Source: Pseudofabraea citricarpa (Eukaryota > Ascomycota > Leotiomycetes > Helotiales > Dermateaceae). Taken from it: DNA of 64,000 nt. The stretch spans positions 806,001 through 870,000 of the forward strand of contig JAPWGK010000011.1 in assembly GCA_029641185.1 (NCBI GenBank), written 5' to 3'. Shown here one piece after another: positions 11,883-23,100 of the stretch; the first letter of the stretch is position 1; the number at the start of each line of letters is the position of its first letter. A model generated the notes under the pieces. It saw nothing but the letters and a program-made list of their open reading frames with translations. It had not been told where the DNA came from and made no database searches. The position numbers were made by a program, and so were the translations under genes.

Positions 11883-13689
11883 GGCTGGAAACTTGTTTGT
11901 ATCTCAACAATAAGATCGAAATGTAACTCTGTGACAGTCCGTACTTGAAGTTTCAGTAACTTGTTTGTCCGTATAAACAGCTTGGGTTGTCTGCAAGAGT
12001 GGTTGCAGGACTGTTGCTCTAGATCGAAGTTGTACCTCTGCAGTGATTGAAGTTCACATAGAGCCAGAGATATTTATCGATCTTTGGACAGTCTTTTATA
12101 TCATTGACTTGATATTTGCTACGCGACAAACAAAGATCTGGAAACTGATGGGTGAATGCGTGGACAGTTGGGTGTATGATGTTGTCTTCTTTGTCAAGTG
12201 TAAGTCTAAGCGCAACTATTCCATCGCGAAGTTAAGCGACGTGTATACTAAAGGGTCATCTCGCTACGAACTATAGCCGAATTTCGGCGAAATATTATTC
12301 CTGGTGTGTATCGGTTGACATTCTGAAGAGGGGGTAGTTAGTGAGGTTGAGGTTTCGAGACTCGGAACTCATGACCAGAGAATAGGCCTTGTTATGGCAA
12401 CACTTTTCAATAGGATGGCAAAATGAAAGAATATACGAAGAATGTAAAAGACTTTAGCTTTCAACTTGAATCAGGATTACTAGTTATGGTTTGTTGACTT
12501 GCTTCTTGTTGATTCCAGCTTCTCGGTATTAAGCGAGCTGGGACAAAAGACCGGATAGAAGCTGAAAACCTTTGATACAAGCTTTACCGACAATACTGCA
12601 ACAGTTTCAAGAATTCTTCAAAATAATATGAATCACCATGATGGCAGAAATATCTAGTTGTCGGGGCTACTTCCCAACAAGAGCGGGACAGGTGGGGCCG
12701 ATCACGTGGGGTATTCAAATCTCAAGGACGAACTGTATCCTTTAGGATTCCTCCAGTACCAAGGACCAAAGACGCCATCAGAATAAAAGAAGAAATGAAA
12801 GAAGAAACAGTCAACCCCATCAATTTCCAAAGGAAATCGATGATGTCTTCTGACTTGGGTAATCACCAAATTACACTAGCGTGGATATGCCAAGACTTGG
12901 GCCATCAAGGCTTTTCAGGTGTCCGAGTCAATGACGAAAGACATACAAAAGAGACGACAAGGAAAGAGCCATGCTTATGGTCCCTCGGCGATCATGTATC
13001 GGCAACTTGCCGATACCATTGCATGTGGCACATCCCATCGCCTGCGTCATACAAGCATCGCTCCTTGGCTCTCCGGTGAGGTTTGGTTCATCTCGAATCC
13101 AGCATCGTTGGTCTATCAGCAGTTTACAACCTATGATCAATTCTACAGCATGTTCAGAAAGGGCTAACGATGGCCAGTGTTGGGGCAGTCGAATTTCTAT
13201 GGCGTCAATCTTCACAGGCTGATAGGTTGTTCTTTACAATCCGTGTAAGAGTAGTGGGCTTATGCTACAGGAACGAGCTCAAGATAGGATTTCAGGTACA
13301 AGATAAATATGAATTTGTTGATTCTGATTGACAGTAGATTGAGGTGAAAGGTGTGTTGGGAGAGAATGCAAGATGTCGTTGATGTTGGTGTTGGTGCAAC
13401 TTCTCTAAGCGAGAGTGGTATGTGATCTACAAGCTAAGCATTTCTCAGCATGGTCTCCACGCGATTGTAAACACAGGTACCGAGTTGCAAAAACACCTTT
13501 TGACTTCCATTGTAAGACTCCTCGAGCATTTATCAGTCTCATACTTCTTAAATTCATTCTCTCCTCTATTACCAATGATTCAAAAACCAAATCGCCACGG
13601 GGCACTGTCAAGACATACTGTCTTTCTGACTGCGTCTGCAAAACCCGAGGAACCTCATACTTTATCATCTCCCATGGTTTCGACTTTAC
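11883..13689. other. Long intergenic stretch with no supported gene
   Basis: The first part is the promoter of the minus-strand gene starting at 11882. Frames of 80-95 codons near 12.8-13.2 kb overlap each other on both strands and have no recognisable content. The 13.4-13.69 kb part may hold the decayed C-terminus of the APH pseudogene next to it. Confidence 0.45.
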
Positions 13690-14034
13690 TGCATGGTATT
13701 TTTTGTTGCATTATATCAGCCCATTACAAAATCTTTGGAGCTCAAGGCGAACTTCCTCTCACATAGGACACTCATGCGTGCTGCAGCAGTCTGCTGTGAC
13801 TAATCGCAGCCTAGAAGGTTCGAGATGGGGTATAATACTTGCTATCTGGCAATCAATAATACCGGTAAATTTCAGCTGCTCGTCTATAACAATATTGCCG
13901 TCTTTGTTGTCAACCTGCTTCAGGTAAAAATGCTCGGTCTTCTGCTTCTTACTCAACGAAATCAACCGGGTCACGTTTTCCTTCAAACAGTGGTGCAGCA
14001 GAGGCATTGATGCATTCAATACACAGCTGGCCAC
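13690..14034 (-). pseudogene. Decayed aminoglycoside-phosphotransferase-like kinase
   Basis: The minus frame contains EHFYLKQVDNKDGNIVID then EQLKFTGIIDCQIASIIPHLE and RLVTAD. This matches the fungal APH-family pattern FYLKHVDDKGDHIxVD..GIIDWQxARxVPxxEAFxPSLVTAD. The Trp of the usual IIDW is Cys here. The frame stops soon after. The family's next block (LSSKDFVMG) is found in another frame and then meets an in-frame stop. The N-terminal lobe is not recognisable. I infer a dead copy related to the intact APH-like genes at 30.2 and 32.0 kb. Confidence 0.5.
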
Positions 14035-15488
14035 CTGCTTTGACTTTCAAGTTCCGGTTAGCAAAAGCTGCATGATATGAGGAAGATGCTACAACCGGCA
14101 CGCTGGGAGTGAGAACGAGAAACCTGTCGCCTGCAACCGGCGATACCTCTATTTCAGATCATTCGATAGAGAATCAGCCGTCAAAAAGGCATGCCATTCA
14201 AAATCTATCAAAATATCCGGGTATGTGGAGACTTTTTTGCTTTTCATCCTCAGAAGCTGCAGGTGAACACACTCCCCGGCCTGTCCACGATCTCCATGCA
14301 TGAGGTGCCGGCACTATAATTCTTTCTGACAATTTCAGAGTTACAAATTTACTCAGTAGCGGGTACTTAACCGGTGAGGATAGCAGATCAACACTGAAGC
14401 TAGCAACATGTGGTATTCAAATGTCAAGAAGATGAGCCGTCATGGGAACGGATGCAAGAATAACAGTTTGCGGTCCCTGTGAAAGTAAAGCATCCGAATT
14501 GATGCTCCTCCAGTGTTCGATGGTGCAACTACCACCACCATTGAATCTGGTGAATGCTTTCAGACTGCTCTGTCGATTATACAATACTAAAGACAGCCAA
14601 TCTCAGCCCAAAGTACAGAAATTCAGGCCGTATAAACCAGAAGCTTTAATTCCCGGTAGCTTAATGTCTCATGGACAGGAGCTTTGCAAAAGGGAGAAAG
14701 GGAAATGATAGGATCAGACCCCTGATCATTTGTGGTCGGACGGGGACACGTGAGTAAGGCAGAAATTATGATTACACAAATCGCAACCACCGACACCTCC
14801 AACACTCGCCCACGACATTATGGCATCGTGCAAGTGAAAGGGGGCGAGATTATTGGGAGGCAAGATAGAGAAAAGGCTAATGTTGAGATGTGTAGATTTG
14901 TTGTTGATTTTGGTATGTCACGTGTTGTCATTGGTACCGTAATAACTACCCATCAAATCTTTCTTAGAAGAGGCTACTTCGGTGTTTGTTGTCAAGCTTT
15001 TCAGCCTTGATGTGGCCAAGGCGCCTCTGCGGGTGGCTAAAGCTTGACTCTCTTAGGCAGTCCACTATCCACTCCCCACTATTTCGAATCTCGACTTCTT
15101 ATTGCCGTGAGAAGGTCTGCACGTGGTACATTACAATCATTACCATTGGGCCACCAACACCCGAGATGTAATCGAAAGGTGACCCTGTCAATCCGTAGTG
15201 GCGGCAACACAAGCACAGGCTACTGGAGTCATGGTCTTGTCCATGTTGGCTTTCTCCTCTGGCTCATAAGAATGTCGGGAATCCCCCCTTCATGCTACTT
15301 TTGGTGCTCTGCTTCACTCGCAACACATAGGCTTCGCTTTTGTAAGGCGGAAGAATCTCATCCATCTAGCCCTTTTCGACGAACAACACTTTGGATTATC
15401 CCCTCTTTGGGTATTACGCTACTTCCAGTGGTACCTCCAACGCAAACGTTGAAATCTCGGACAGTTATAGTAGTGACGAGTTTTCGAA
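14035..15488. other. Intergenic, upstream of the GIT1-like transporter
   Basis: No supported gene is present. It contains the two CACGTG hexamers listed separately and probably the promoter and 5' UTR of the transporter. A 160-codon plus frame at 15044-15526 overlaps the true start and lacks protein-like character. Confidence 0.45.
14747..14924. promoter_or_regulatory. Pair of CACGTG boxes (possible Pho4/NUC-1 sites)
   Basis: CACGTG occurs at 14747-14752 and 14919-14924, about 740 and 565 bases before the start codon of a GIT1-like transporter. Phosphate-starvation bHLH regulators (yeast Pho4, Neurospora NUC-1) bind this hexamer. The hexamer also occurs elsewhere in the window at roughly chance frequency, so this is suggestive only. 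Confidence 0.3.
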
Positions 15489-17270
15489 ATGGCAGAAAAA
15501 CACCCTCGTGGCCAGAACAAAGATGATCTCAGTGATCTCGACACCAAAAACTCTAGTGTGACTCCGGTTGATAGTCCGGTTGGACCATCGGTTCTAGTGC
15601 CGGCAAAAAAGCAGTCCCTTTCTGATATATTTACCATCGTAGGTCATGTCATATTCAAAGATATTCCTCATTAACGTTTAAAGATCTGCGCTGGTTTTGC
15701 TCTCGTCTCCGATGGCTATTTTAATAATGTTATGACGATGATCAATGTGCTGCTTAAGAAACAGTACCCGAAAGAATACACCCCAGATGTCAGCACGAGA
15801 GTTTCTAATTCGCTGCTCATCGGCGAAATTTTTGGCCAGGTGACAATTGGATTCACAGTATGTTCCAGAGAGCGTTCGAGCCATCTCTCGCTTACTGATT
15901 TATGATAGTGTGACTATCTTGGCAGGAAGGCAGCTATTATCATCACCACCCTCATGATTGTGGTCGGCGGCATTCTGGCAACTGCAGCTCATGGAATTAC
16001 AATTGACGGGTTTGCAATCATGCTTCTTTACAAGTCAGGCATACTAACTCGTGGGTAGAATGTTTTGGATGATGACAATCGCAAGAGGTGTTATTGGATT
16101 CGGAGTTGGAGGTACGTAAAGTTATCTGAGCTTCATCACCCAGAATATTGACATATATACAGGAGAATATCCGGCATCTTCAACATCGGCTTCCGAGGCT
16201 GCTAATGAGCATGCTTTAGAGTCTCGGGGACCCATATTCATTCTCGTTACAAATCTTCCACTCTCTTTCGGTACACCTTTGGCAGTGAGCGTGTTTCTTA
16301 TAGTTTTCTCGGCATGTCACCAGTCACATTTTAGCACCGTTTGGAGAGTCTGCTTCGGTATTGGTTGTGTCTTGCCGTTGTCGGTTTTTTACTTCCGAAT
16401 CAAAATGCTCAACAGTAAACTTTATCGCCGCGGAGCAATTAAGCGCCAAGTCCCTTACAAATTGGTTCTGCGATATTACTGGAAGTCGCTCATCGGAACC
16501 TGTGGTGCTTGGTTCCTTTATGATTTTATCACGTAAGTAAATCTGACTATTATAACGAGAAAAAAAAGCTGAGAATGTAAAGCTTCCCAAATGGAGTGTT
16601 TTCAGGAACTATCATCGCTTCGGTGGTCCCCAGCACAAGCGACGATGTGATCTTGAAAACCGCTGAATGGACTCTGTTATTAGCGGCCCTTGCGCTTCCA
16701 GGAGTATTTATTGGCGCTTTATTATGCGATAGATTCGGGCGAAAGCAAACAATGATACTAGGGTTCTCTGGCTACATTATCTTTGGTCTTATCATTGGAT
16801 GCGCATATGAGAAAATCACCAAAATCGTACCTCTCTTCGTGGTATTCTACGGCCTGATGCAAAGCTCAGGCAACATGGGACCAGGCGACATGCTCGGTCT
16901 AATCTCATCAGAAACATATGCGACCTCAGTTCGCGGAACTTGTTATGGTATATCAGCCGCGATTGGGAAAGCCGGCGCGGCTATCGGCACACAAGCCTTC
17001 ACGCCTATTCAAACAAACCTGGGGAAGAAATGGACTTTTATTATCGCTGCTATCTGCGGTCTCTCTGGTGTGCTGGTCACGTATTTCTTCGTCGAGGATC
17101 TGAGTGGGGAGGATTTGGCCGAGAAGGATAAGCGGTTCAAGACTTATCTCGTTGCGAATGGGTGGGATGGTGAAATGGGCGAGCTTGATTTAAAGGGCTT
17201 GGCTGACGAAGGTCAGAATCCTGGGGAGGGGATTGTAATTGACGAGAATAGTGTTTCTCACACGAAGTAA
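15489..17270 (+). CDS. MFS phosphate / glycerophosphodiester transporter, GIT1-like
   Basis: Six exons were inferred: 15489-15638, 15684-15857, 15909-16009, 16059-16111, 16163-16532 and 16583-17270. They give 511 residues with every phase matching. The hydrophilic N-terminus is followed by ICAGFALVSDGYFNNV (TM1). Then come the loop motif CDYLGRKAA, MTIARGVIGFGVGGEYPAS with STSASEAANE (the TM4-5 signature of the phosphate:H+ symporter/GIT1 group), and a second loop DRFGRKQTM. The SxSEAANE sequence favours glycerophosphoinositol/phosphate uptake over sugars. It is a predicted 12-TM plasma membrane protein with length normal for the family. Possible control by phosphate status is inferred from the CACGTG boxes upstream. 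Confidence 0.85.
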
Positions 17271-17983
17271 CTGGTTATCGCCGAACTACATTCAACTCGT
17301 TAGTCAGTCAGTCGCCCCTTCGTCAGTATCAATTCTACTGGTGAAGCTGTCAGACAGCTTCATCTATCAAATCACTTTACTTTCGTTTTCTATTTCAACT
17401 CTTCCCTTTTCTCCTTCAGAACTCTGATCTCGACACATCACGAGTTTCTATGGCACAAGCAACTCTCCATGTAACGCCAGTGTCAAATCACATCGCCACG
17501 ATAATCCGATCGGCGGTATCCCCGACCTAAGCGACCTATCAAATTATTCGGAACCCCCTAGTCGTCAATCCCCGCATCTCACCCTCCTCTATGGAAAGCC
17601 ACAAAACCGAAGTCACCCAAGACCGTTGCGACGTCACGCAGCTGTATAATTACATCATATCGTATGGCACTTCTATGTCTGTGTGTAACAAACAAAGATA
17701 GGGATGGGGGAAACAGACGTGGGATGGCAGTGTGATAAAGAAGGACGAGTCTCGCAAATTTGCATAATTCTATTGATATTCGTGGTGGTTAGCAAGAACT
17801 GCGTCACGAAACACTTGCTTTTCAATTGCAAGACACCAGGCAAATATTCAGTCACCTATCAAGCTGAACATCAGATACACACAGCAGTAAGACACCACCT
17901 CCTCTCTACACAATCAAATCAGAATGCAGCATAACTAAAATGATCATCTTGCAGATAAATCCTCATCTCGCATCATTACAAAA
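17271..17983. other. Intergenic
   Basis: This is the 3' region of the transporter and the promoter of the small membrane protein at 17984. A short overlapping frame on each strand is unsupported. Confidence 0.45.
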
Positions 17984-18223
17984 ATGGTCTCGGAAACTGG
18001 TCGTCAGCTTGGAATCCTCTTCGGCTTCATCGGCCTCTTGCTCGTTTCTACAGCTACTTACGCAATCGTCTGGAGGAGAAAGAATAAGCAGGGGCTTCGA
18101 AAGGATGCAGAGCGGAAAGCGGCGCTGATTGAGGCTGGGTTCGGACCGAGAAACGAGGATGACACTGAGAACGGTGGCGAGAGAGCGAAACGGACAATAC
18201 CAGAAGGCGAGGACATTGTTTGA
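17984..18223 (+). CDS. Small single-pass membrane protein (79 aa)
   Basis: An intact 79-codon frame. Residues 7-29 (RQLGILFGFIGLLLVSTATY) form one hydrophobic segment, followed by a strongly basic stop-transfer (WRRKNKQGLRKDAERK) and an acidic tail. This topology (short outside or lumenal N-terminus, basic cytosolic side) is typical of small bitopic proteins of the secretory pathway or mitochondria. No family is recognised. The architecture is too ordered to be a chance frame, but expression is unproven. Confidence 0.5.
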   Translation: MVSETGRQLGILFGFIGLLLVSTATYAIVWRRKNKQGLRKDAERKAALIEAGFGPRNEDDTENGGERAKRTIPEGEDIV

Positions 18224-18934
18224 GGCTAATAAGATGAGTTGGGGCTCGTGGTTGCCGTTTGAGATCCATGTTCAGCAAACTTCTGGAGGGGGATTGGGAC
18301 CCTTATACTTTGGGCTATGTTTTCTGGAAGATTGATTTAAGGTTCTGTTTTCTTTTTCAGACTCTGGGCAAAGGGAACCGAAACATAATGTGACTTGACT
18401 ATGTTAATTATCTTGTCTCGCAATCCACCTCGTTTTCGTTCTTGTTGGCTGATCGATGCAGCATCTATTTTTCTTGGTGTCTCTTATCCGTTCAACTAGC
18501 ATGGTAACTCGTTTGATATCGCATGCACTGCTAAATACGATTTATCATTCGGCCGTACACCGGTCGTGATCTGGCTGGTTTTTGGTTGAGACCATTCTGC
18601 TAAAAGTTGATTTTGAATCTTGATAAAATCAATTTCAGCCTACATTCGAGGAGTTCAGTTGCACACTGAAGCCCTTGGGTCAAAATTCTACGTGCTTATC
18701 AAACCGTGGCTGTCGTGTCTTCCAGCGAAAAGTTCTTAAAGTCCTTGGCATTTTGAGGTAGCGAGCAGGTCCTAAATTAAAGCTCTGTAGTCTTATTTAG
18801 TGTCCATACCAGTAGGCTAGTCCAACGCACCATTTATTCATATTCTACTTTCGATTGAAGGTCAACTCTAAATGTGAATCAGAAACATCACGGATTCAAA
18901 GCATCCGGACTGTGCTCTTTACCTGCATTCAAAC
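18224..18934. other. Intergenic
   Basis: No supported gene was found. It probably holds the promoter of the gene at 18935. Confidence 0.45.
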
Positions 18935-19915
18935 ATGGCAGAGTCGACGAAAAACCACGCAGGCTTGCTACGCGAGGAAATGTTAGCACTTCGATATATT
19001 TTCGGCCTTGGTCCAATAGCAGGAATATCCTTCCAAAATGACAGTATATTGGACACCCTCAAAGACACTTGTGTTAAGGATGTCGTCTTTCTCGGTCTAG
19101 CTACGAAAATTCGACTGGTCAAGCGACAGGGTGTGCACTTGATCAAACAGCAGCTCAGCCCATCTGAGGCACCTTCCCCTGTCAAACAACTTCAGATTGC
19201 CATATCTGTCTTTGATACGAGGTCTCTAACTTCAAGTGCCTGCTGGAGAGAGCAGATGGAACATGGCTTCATGACTAGACATTTTTGTGTTCTCAATAAT
19301 GAGTCTTGGGGCCCGGGTTCCGAGTTGGAGCAGCAAACAGAAGATGTCCTATCAAGAAATGATATCAGTATCGGCCAGGCCAAGTACTGTAAATATGCGT
19401 CAAAAGGATTCCTGTTCGGTGCCACTGAGGTATTGATGCTGCATCAATTAAAGCCAGTACTGGAGCAAATCGTGGCAGATGACAGGAAGGTTGTCCTTGC
19501 GGTGCATAACGCATATTTAGCTACGGCTTTCCTGCGAGAGATGGGCATTGACCTTCGATCTGTATACACCATTGAAACGCAGAAAGCTGCCCAAACAGCA
19601 TTGGGACTGGCACGTCGGTACAGCCTCGAGCAACTACTGGAGGAGCTTTCTTTGCCGTATAAGCATTCAAACCATGCAGGAAATGATGCCAACTTCACCT
19701 TACGCGCTCTACTTATGATGGTTGTAAGGGACTCGTATGGGATACCTCTTTGTAGTTTTCAGCATGCCCTCCTTGTAAATATACAAACTCTGTCTCAGTC
19801 TATATGGCATAATTCAACTTGTTGGATAGATTGGGAGGAGGAGAACTGTATGCAGCCACCGATACCCGAGTCAAAAGAAAAGAGAGAGAGGAAACGGCAA
19901 AGAGTAGCAGAATGA
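18935..19915 (+). CDS. Gfd2/YDR514C-like RNase-H-fold protein
   Basis: A single-exon, 326-residue protein. It has the layout of the fungal Gfd2/YDR514C-like C-terminal domain, a DEDDh-exonuclease relative: strand one ISVFDTRSL (about residue 93), a middle block VVLAVHNAYLATAFLREMG, and the closing motif HAGNDANFTLRALLMM (HxGND). In active DEDDh enzymes the first motif is DxE; here it reads DTR, and the HD of the second motif is HN. Only part of the metal site is therefore present and activity is doubtful. The basic C-terminus (KEKRERKRQRVAE) could be a nuclear localisation signal. Yeast Gfd2 is linked to mRNA export; that link here is only by family. Confidence 0.8.
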   Translation: MAESTKNHAGLLREEMLALRYIFGLGPIAGISFQNDSILDTLKDTCVKDVVFLGLATKIRLVKRQGVHLIKQQLSPSEAPSPVKQLQIAISVFDTRSLTSSACWREQMEHGFMTRHFCVLNNESWGPGSELEQQTEDVLSRNDISIGQAKYCKYASKGFLFGATEVLMLHQLKPVLEQIVADDRKVVLAVHNAYLATAFLREMGIDLRSVYTIETQKAAQTALGLARRYSLEQLLEELSLPYKHSNHAGNDANFTLRALLMMVVRDSYGIPLCSFQHALLVNIQTLSQSIWHNSTCWIDWEEENCMQPPIPESKEKRERKRQRVAE

Positions 19916-20690
19916 AAAGAGAAGAGCGAGAAAAGACAGCGCAAGTAATTCAGTCATCTTCCGGGGTCTCGAGTAATATATCCTTGGCAGGAAGAAAACA
20001 ATCATTCTTTACTCTAATTTCTTAAAACTCACTGGAATAGAATCATATGGCACGTTCAGGATGCTGTCACTTCATACCTACTTAAAGTTAACACTCAGAT
20101 AGTCAAAGCTGCTTGAATGTCTTCAGAAATTAGGCATTTCCATCTATCGCAAGTGCGAGAGCGATAAAATCCATAATCTTTATGGTATTCTGCGCAGGCT
20201 TCAATTTGTGGAGGTAATAAATACTGAAGTTTGATGTTGTTGGTGGTCAGCAGACTCAGTGCTGAGAGTCGAGGGTATATGAATTCATTTCTCTCAAATT
20301 TGGTCGCCGGTTTGGGACTGGTACACTGGGTTACAGGTAGTGTTTGGGATAGCACGCCTAGCACCGAGGGGTGTCGTCAGTTATCATTGCGACAAAGCGC
20401 CCCCTCAACCAGGGGATAATTTCCAAATTAAGAAAACAAAAGAAGGAAAACTGGTATAAACGAACAAGTATATATACATGAAATCACTTTACCCTTACTG
20501 TCATCGATACTCTAGCCTAAAGAAATGAATTTCTTCTGTATCATTCTTACCGTAAAATATAAAGCCCAAGCAATCAATCAACCCCACGTGTTGTGATAGC
20601 ATAAAAAGCAATCGAGAGGAACATGAGTTTAAGAGAACAGATGTATGGTTTGATTTTCTATCTAGGAACTCCTTAAGAGATATCTATATG
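19916..20690. other. Intergenic before the minisatellite
   Basis: A minus frame at 20095-20364 has a few protein-like stretches (LLPPQIEACAEYHKDYGFYR) but no context to support it as a gene. Confidence 0.35.
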
Positions 20691-21045
20691 AAGTATGTTA
20701 TGCTTGATGTTTTTTTCCTTCTTTCGAGAGAGCAGCTGTTTCGGAACTCTGAAGTATGCTATGCTTGATGTTCTTCTCCTTCGTTCGAGAGAGCAGCCGA
20801 GAGAGTCGCTCAGGACTCTGAAGTGTGTTGTGCTTGATGTTTTTTTCCTTCTTTCGAAAGAGCAGCTGTTTCGGAACTCTGAAGTGTGTTATGCTTGATG
20901 TTTTTTTCCTTCTTTCGAAAGAGTAGCTATTTCGGAACTCTGAAGTGTGTTGTGCTTGATGTTTTTTTCCTTCCTTCGAGAGAGCAGCTGTTTCGGAACT
21001 CTGAAGTATGCTATGCTTGATATTCTTTTCCTCCTTCTAGAGTAG
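20691..21045. repeat. Minisatellite of about 60 bp, six copies
   Basis: Six imperfect tandem copies of a unit running GAACTCTGAAGTGTGTT, then GTGCTTGATGTTTTTTTCC, then TTCTTTCGAAAGAGCAG. Copy two carries a small insertion. The T-tract is on the plus strand. There is no coding content beyond repeat translation. Confidence 0.8.
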
Positions 21046-21388
21046 TCCTTCAGAAATTTTCAACCGGGTATAGTGCGACAGAAACGGCGGTTCACGATAG
21101 CACAATGTCAGACATGGCTGGAGAACACGTGTCCTCTGGAATATCTTCACAAAAAAGTTGACAAACCAAAAGAAAAAAAAATACAAGCAACGAAAGGCCG
21201 TATCAGCTGCAGAGTGTGGAACAACTGGACCGTGGAGTGAATAAGCCTTGAAAATGGACGACGCTTGAGGGGTTTACCCATACTTCACCGCCAGGGAAGA
21301 AACAATGCCTTGAGCGAGTAGGTAGACTTGTGGGTCAGAGAACCTTGTGTTGAAGGTTCCCTAGTCTCTGACTCTCTGACCCGTAAGA

Positions 21389-22228
21389 TCATTCGAGTGT
21401 GGATGAGTCTGATGATAAGTTGGTGTTCATCATGGTTCTTGATTCGCCCTCCGCAGCACCGACGGCAGACTGGATTCTGGAAGTGTTGACCAAAAAGTCA
21501 GTATCGGCTTGTTGGAGAACTTCCGATAGAAGGAAATCTTTCCAGAGAGCTGATAGCTCGGTGGCGGATTTTTGGGTGGTGTCCAGAGCCCTGAAAGTAG
21601 CAGGATTTTAGATGATGAAGTGACCAAGATATCCACCTGGGATGATTTGGATGAGGTCAAGACCGAAGACACAGGAACTATCAGCACCTAGAGTAGTAAG
21701 GAAGGCACGAGATGGCTTTCCATTTTGTATGCGAAGCTTGCAGACTTCTGCACCCTTATTGATGTCTGCGGAGCTCCTGAACGAAATTTATTGACCAAGA
21801 GCAGCAGAGGTACTGTGGAGAGGGAGATGGTTGTGAGCTGGTAACCAAGAATAGCAGAGGTAGGTGCGATTAACACAGAAAAATGAAATGATGCGTCCGC
21901 ACCCAGCCTCCTCCACAACGTACCCCACCAGCACGCTTGATTCTTGATTCATCCTTGGTAACACGGATGAGGGACTGGATTTCTGAAGAGTTGATCAAAC
22001 AGCTGATGTCGGCTTGTTGAACAACGGTCGATATAAGAAGGAAGTCCTTGAGAGCCGATAGCTCAGTGGCAGATCCGTAAATCGTGTCCAAAGCCTTGAA
22101 AGCAGAAGAACTCCTAAGAATTGATAACGAGAGGAACCTCTGGGACCATAGAAACCTGGTGACCATGGGTGAGGTAGAGTAGTCCTCAAGCGAGCTCGCT
22201 TGGGTCTTTCATTGTACTGACGAGACAT
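21389..22228 (-). CDS. Diverged tandem duplication with coding-like frames
   Basis: Two related blocks, about 21469-21602 and 21974-22105, lie in the same orientation. On the minus strand both read an open, related peptide: copy one has [20 protein letters not shown], copy two [20 protein letters not shown], followed by AD, an N-S-IQS motif and ESR. Conservation at the protein level suggests coding. The upstream parts sit in other frames (one starts [15 protein letters not shown] at 22228), so introns or frameshifts remain unresolved. No family is recognised. The pair could be one gene with an internal repeat, two small genes, or decaying copies. Confidence 0.35.
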
Positions 22229-22458
22229 GTCTTATGGCAAAGCTTGGGTGGGAAGGTGTTGCCTTGATCGTAGACTTGAGAGATACCTTTTCCATATGTG
22301 AATGGAGAGATGTTCAGCATATTAAGAAGCGTGGCCTCAGATTTATCGTCTTAGTAGGGTCGGGTTTGTAATGGGGGGTGCTATTGTTGGTGCTTGACTA
22401 TGCGACGGGATCGCTTCTTGGCTACTTCCTTATAGATACCCTTCTTATGCTGTCTTCT

Positions 22459-22553
22459 AAAGAGAATAGTCCATGCGATACGGCGCGGCTTCTTGCGCTG
22501 GAGGAAAAGAGAATAGTCCATGCGATTCGGCGCGGCTTCTTGCTCTGAAGGAA
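22459..22553. repeat. Tandem 48-bp duplication
   Basis: The word AGAGAATAGTCCATGCGAT and the following GGCGCGGCTTCTTGC occur twice, 48 bases apart, with a few substitutions. Confidence 0.65.
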
Positions 22554-22646
22554 AAGGGATTCGGTCTTTCCATTCTGGAAACGGAAGATGTTGCTGTCAC
22601 CGTGAACGTGAAGCTTGGATGTTCGCGATGAATGAATGTTCGTGAG

Positions 22647-22681
22647 GAATGAATGAATGAATGAATGAACGAATGAATGAA
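22647..22681. repeat. AATG tetranucleotide microsatellite
   Basis: About eight GAAT units with one interruption. Further AATG units and the phrase GAATGTTCGT recur on both sides. Confidence 0.8.
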
Positions 22682-22957
22682 TGTTCGTGGGGGTTGAATG
22701 TTCGTAATGAAGGCTTTGTCGAACAACTCGTGCAGCGACGGACAAGTATTTGTTGTAGCTATAGACAGACTGTCAGTACAATTTCTAAAGGGCCCATTGG
22801 CACGTCAATTGGTTGGGAGGTATCTCAAAATATCAATCTGAGGTACGTACGTAAGACCTGAAGCTTTCCACACGAATGCCATTTTGATGAGAGGTTCTGA
22901 GATGATAAGACAGCATCTTCGATTGTATGGCGATTGAACGGGATGAATGTTCGTAAA

Positions 22958-22993
22958 GAATGAATGAATGAATGAATGAATGAATGAATGAAT
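22958..22993. repeat. AATG tetranucleotide microsatellite, second array
   Basis: Nine near-perfect GAAT units, preceded by the same GGATGAATGTTCGT phrase as the array at 22.65 kb. Both therefore probably come from one duplicated block. Confidence 0.8.
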
Positions 22994-23040
22994 CGTGATG
23001 AAGGATGATGATCTCAAAGGATAGTGGCCATGAAGGAAAG

Positions 23041-23098
23041 TGAAGGAAGATGAAGATGAAGATGAAGAGGAAGAGGAAGAGGAAGAGGAAGAGGAGAG
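23041..23098. repeat. GAAGAT/GAGGAA purine microsatellite
   Basis: A GATGAA run passes into GAGGAA repeats. It is entirely purine on the plus strand for about 55 bases and may form triplex-type structure. Confidence 0.75.
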
Positions 23099-23100
23099 GG

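Noticed and set aside
13415..13927. 170-codon plus-strand frame
   Set aside because: It lies opposite the APH-like pseudogene and has irregular, Cys/Ser-rich composition; a shadow of the other strand.
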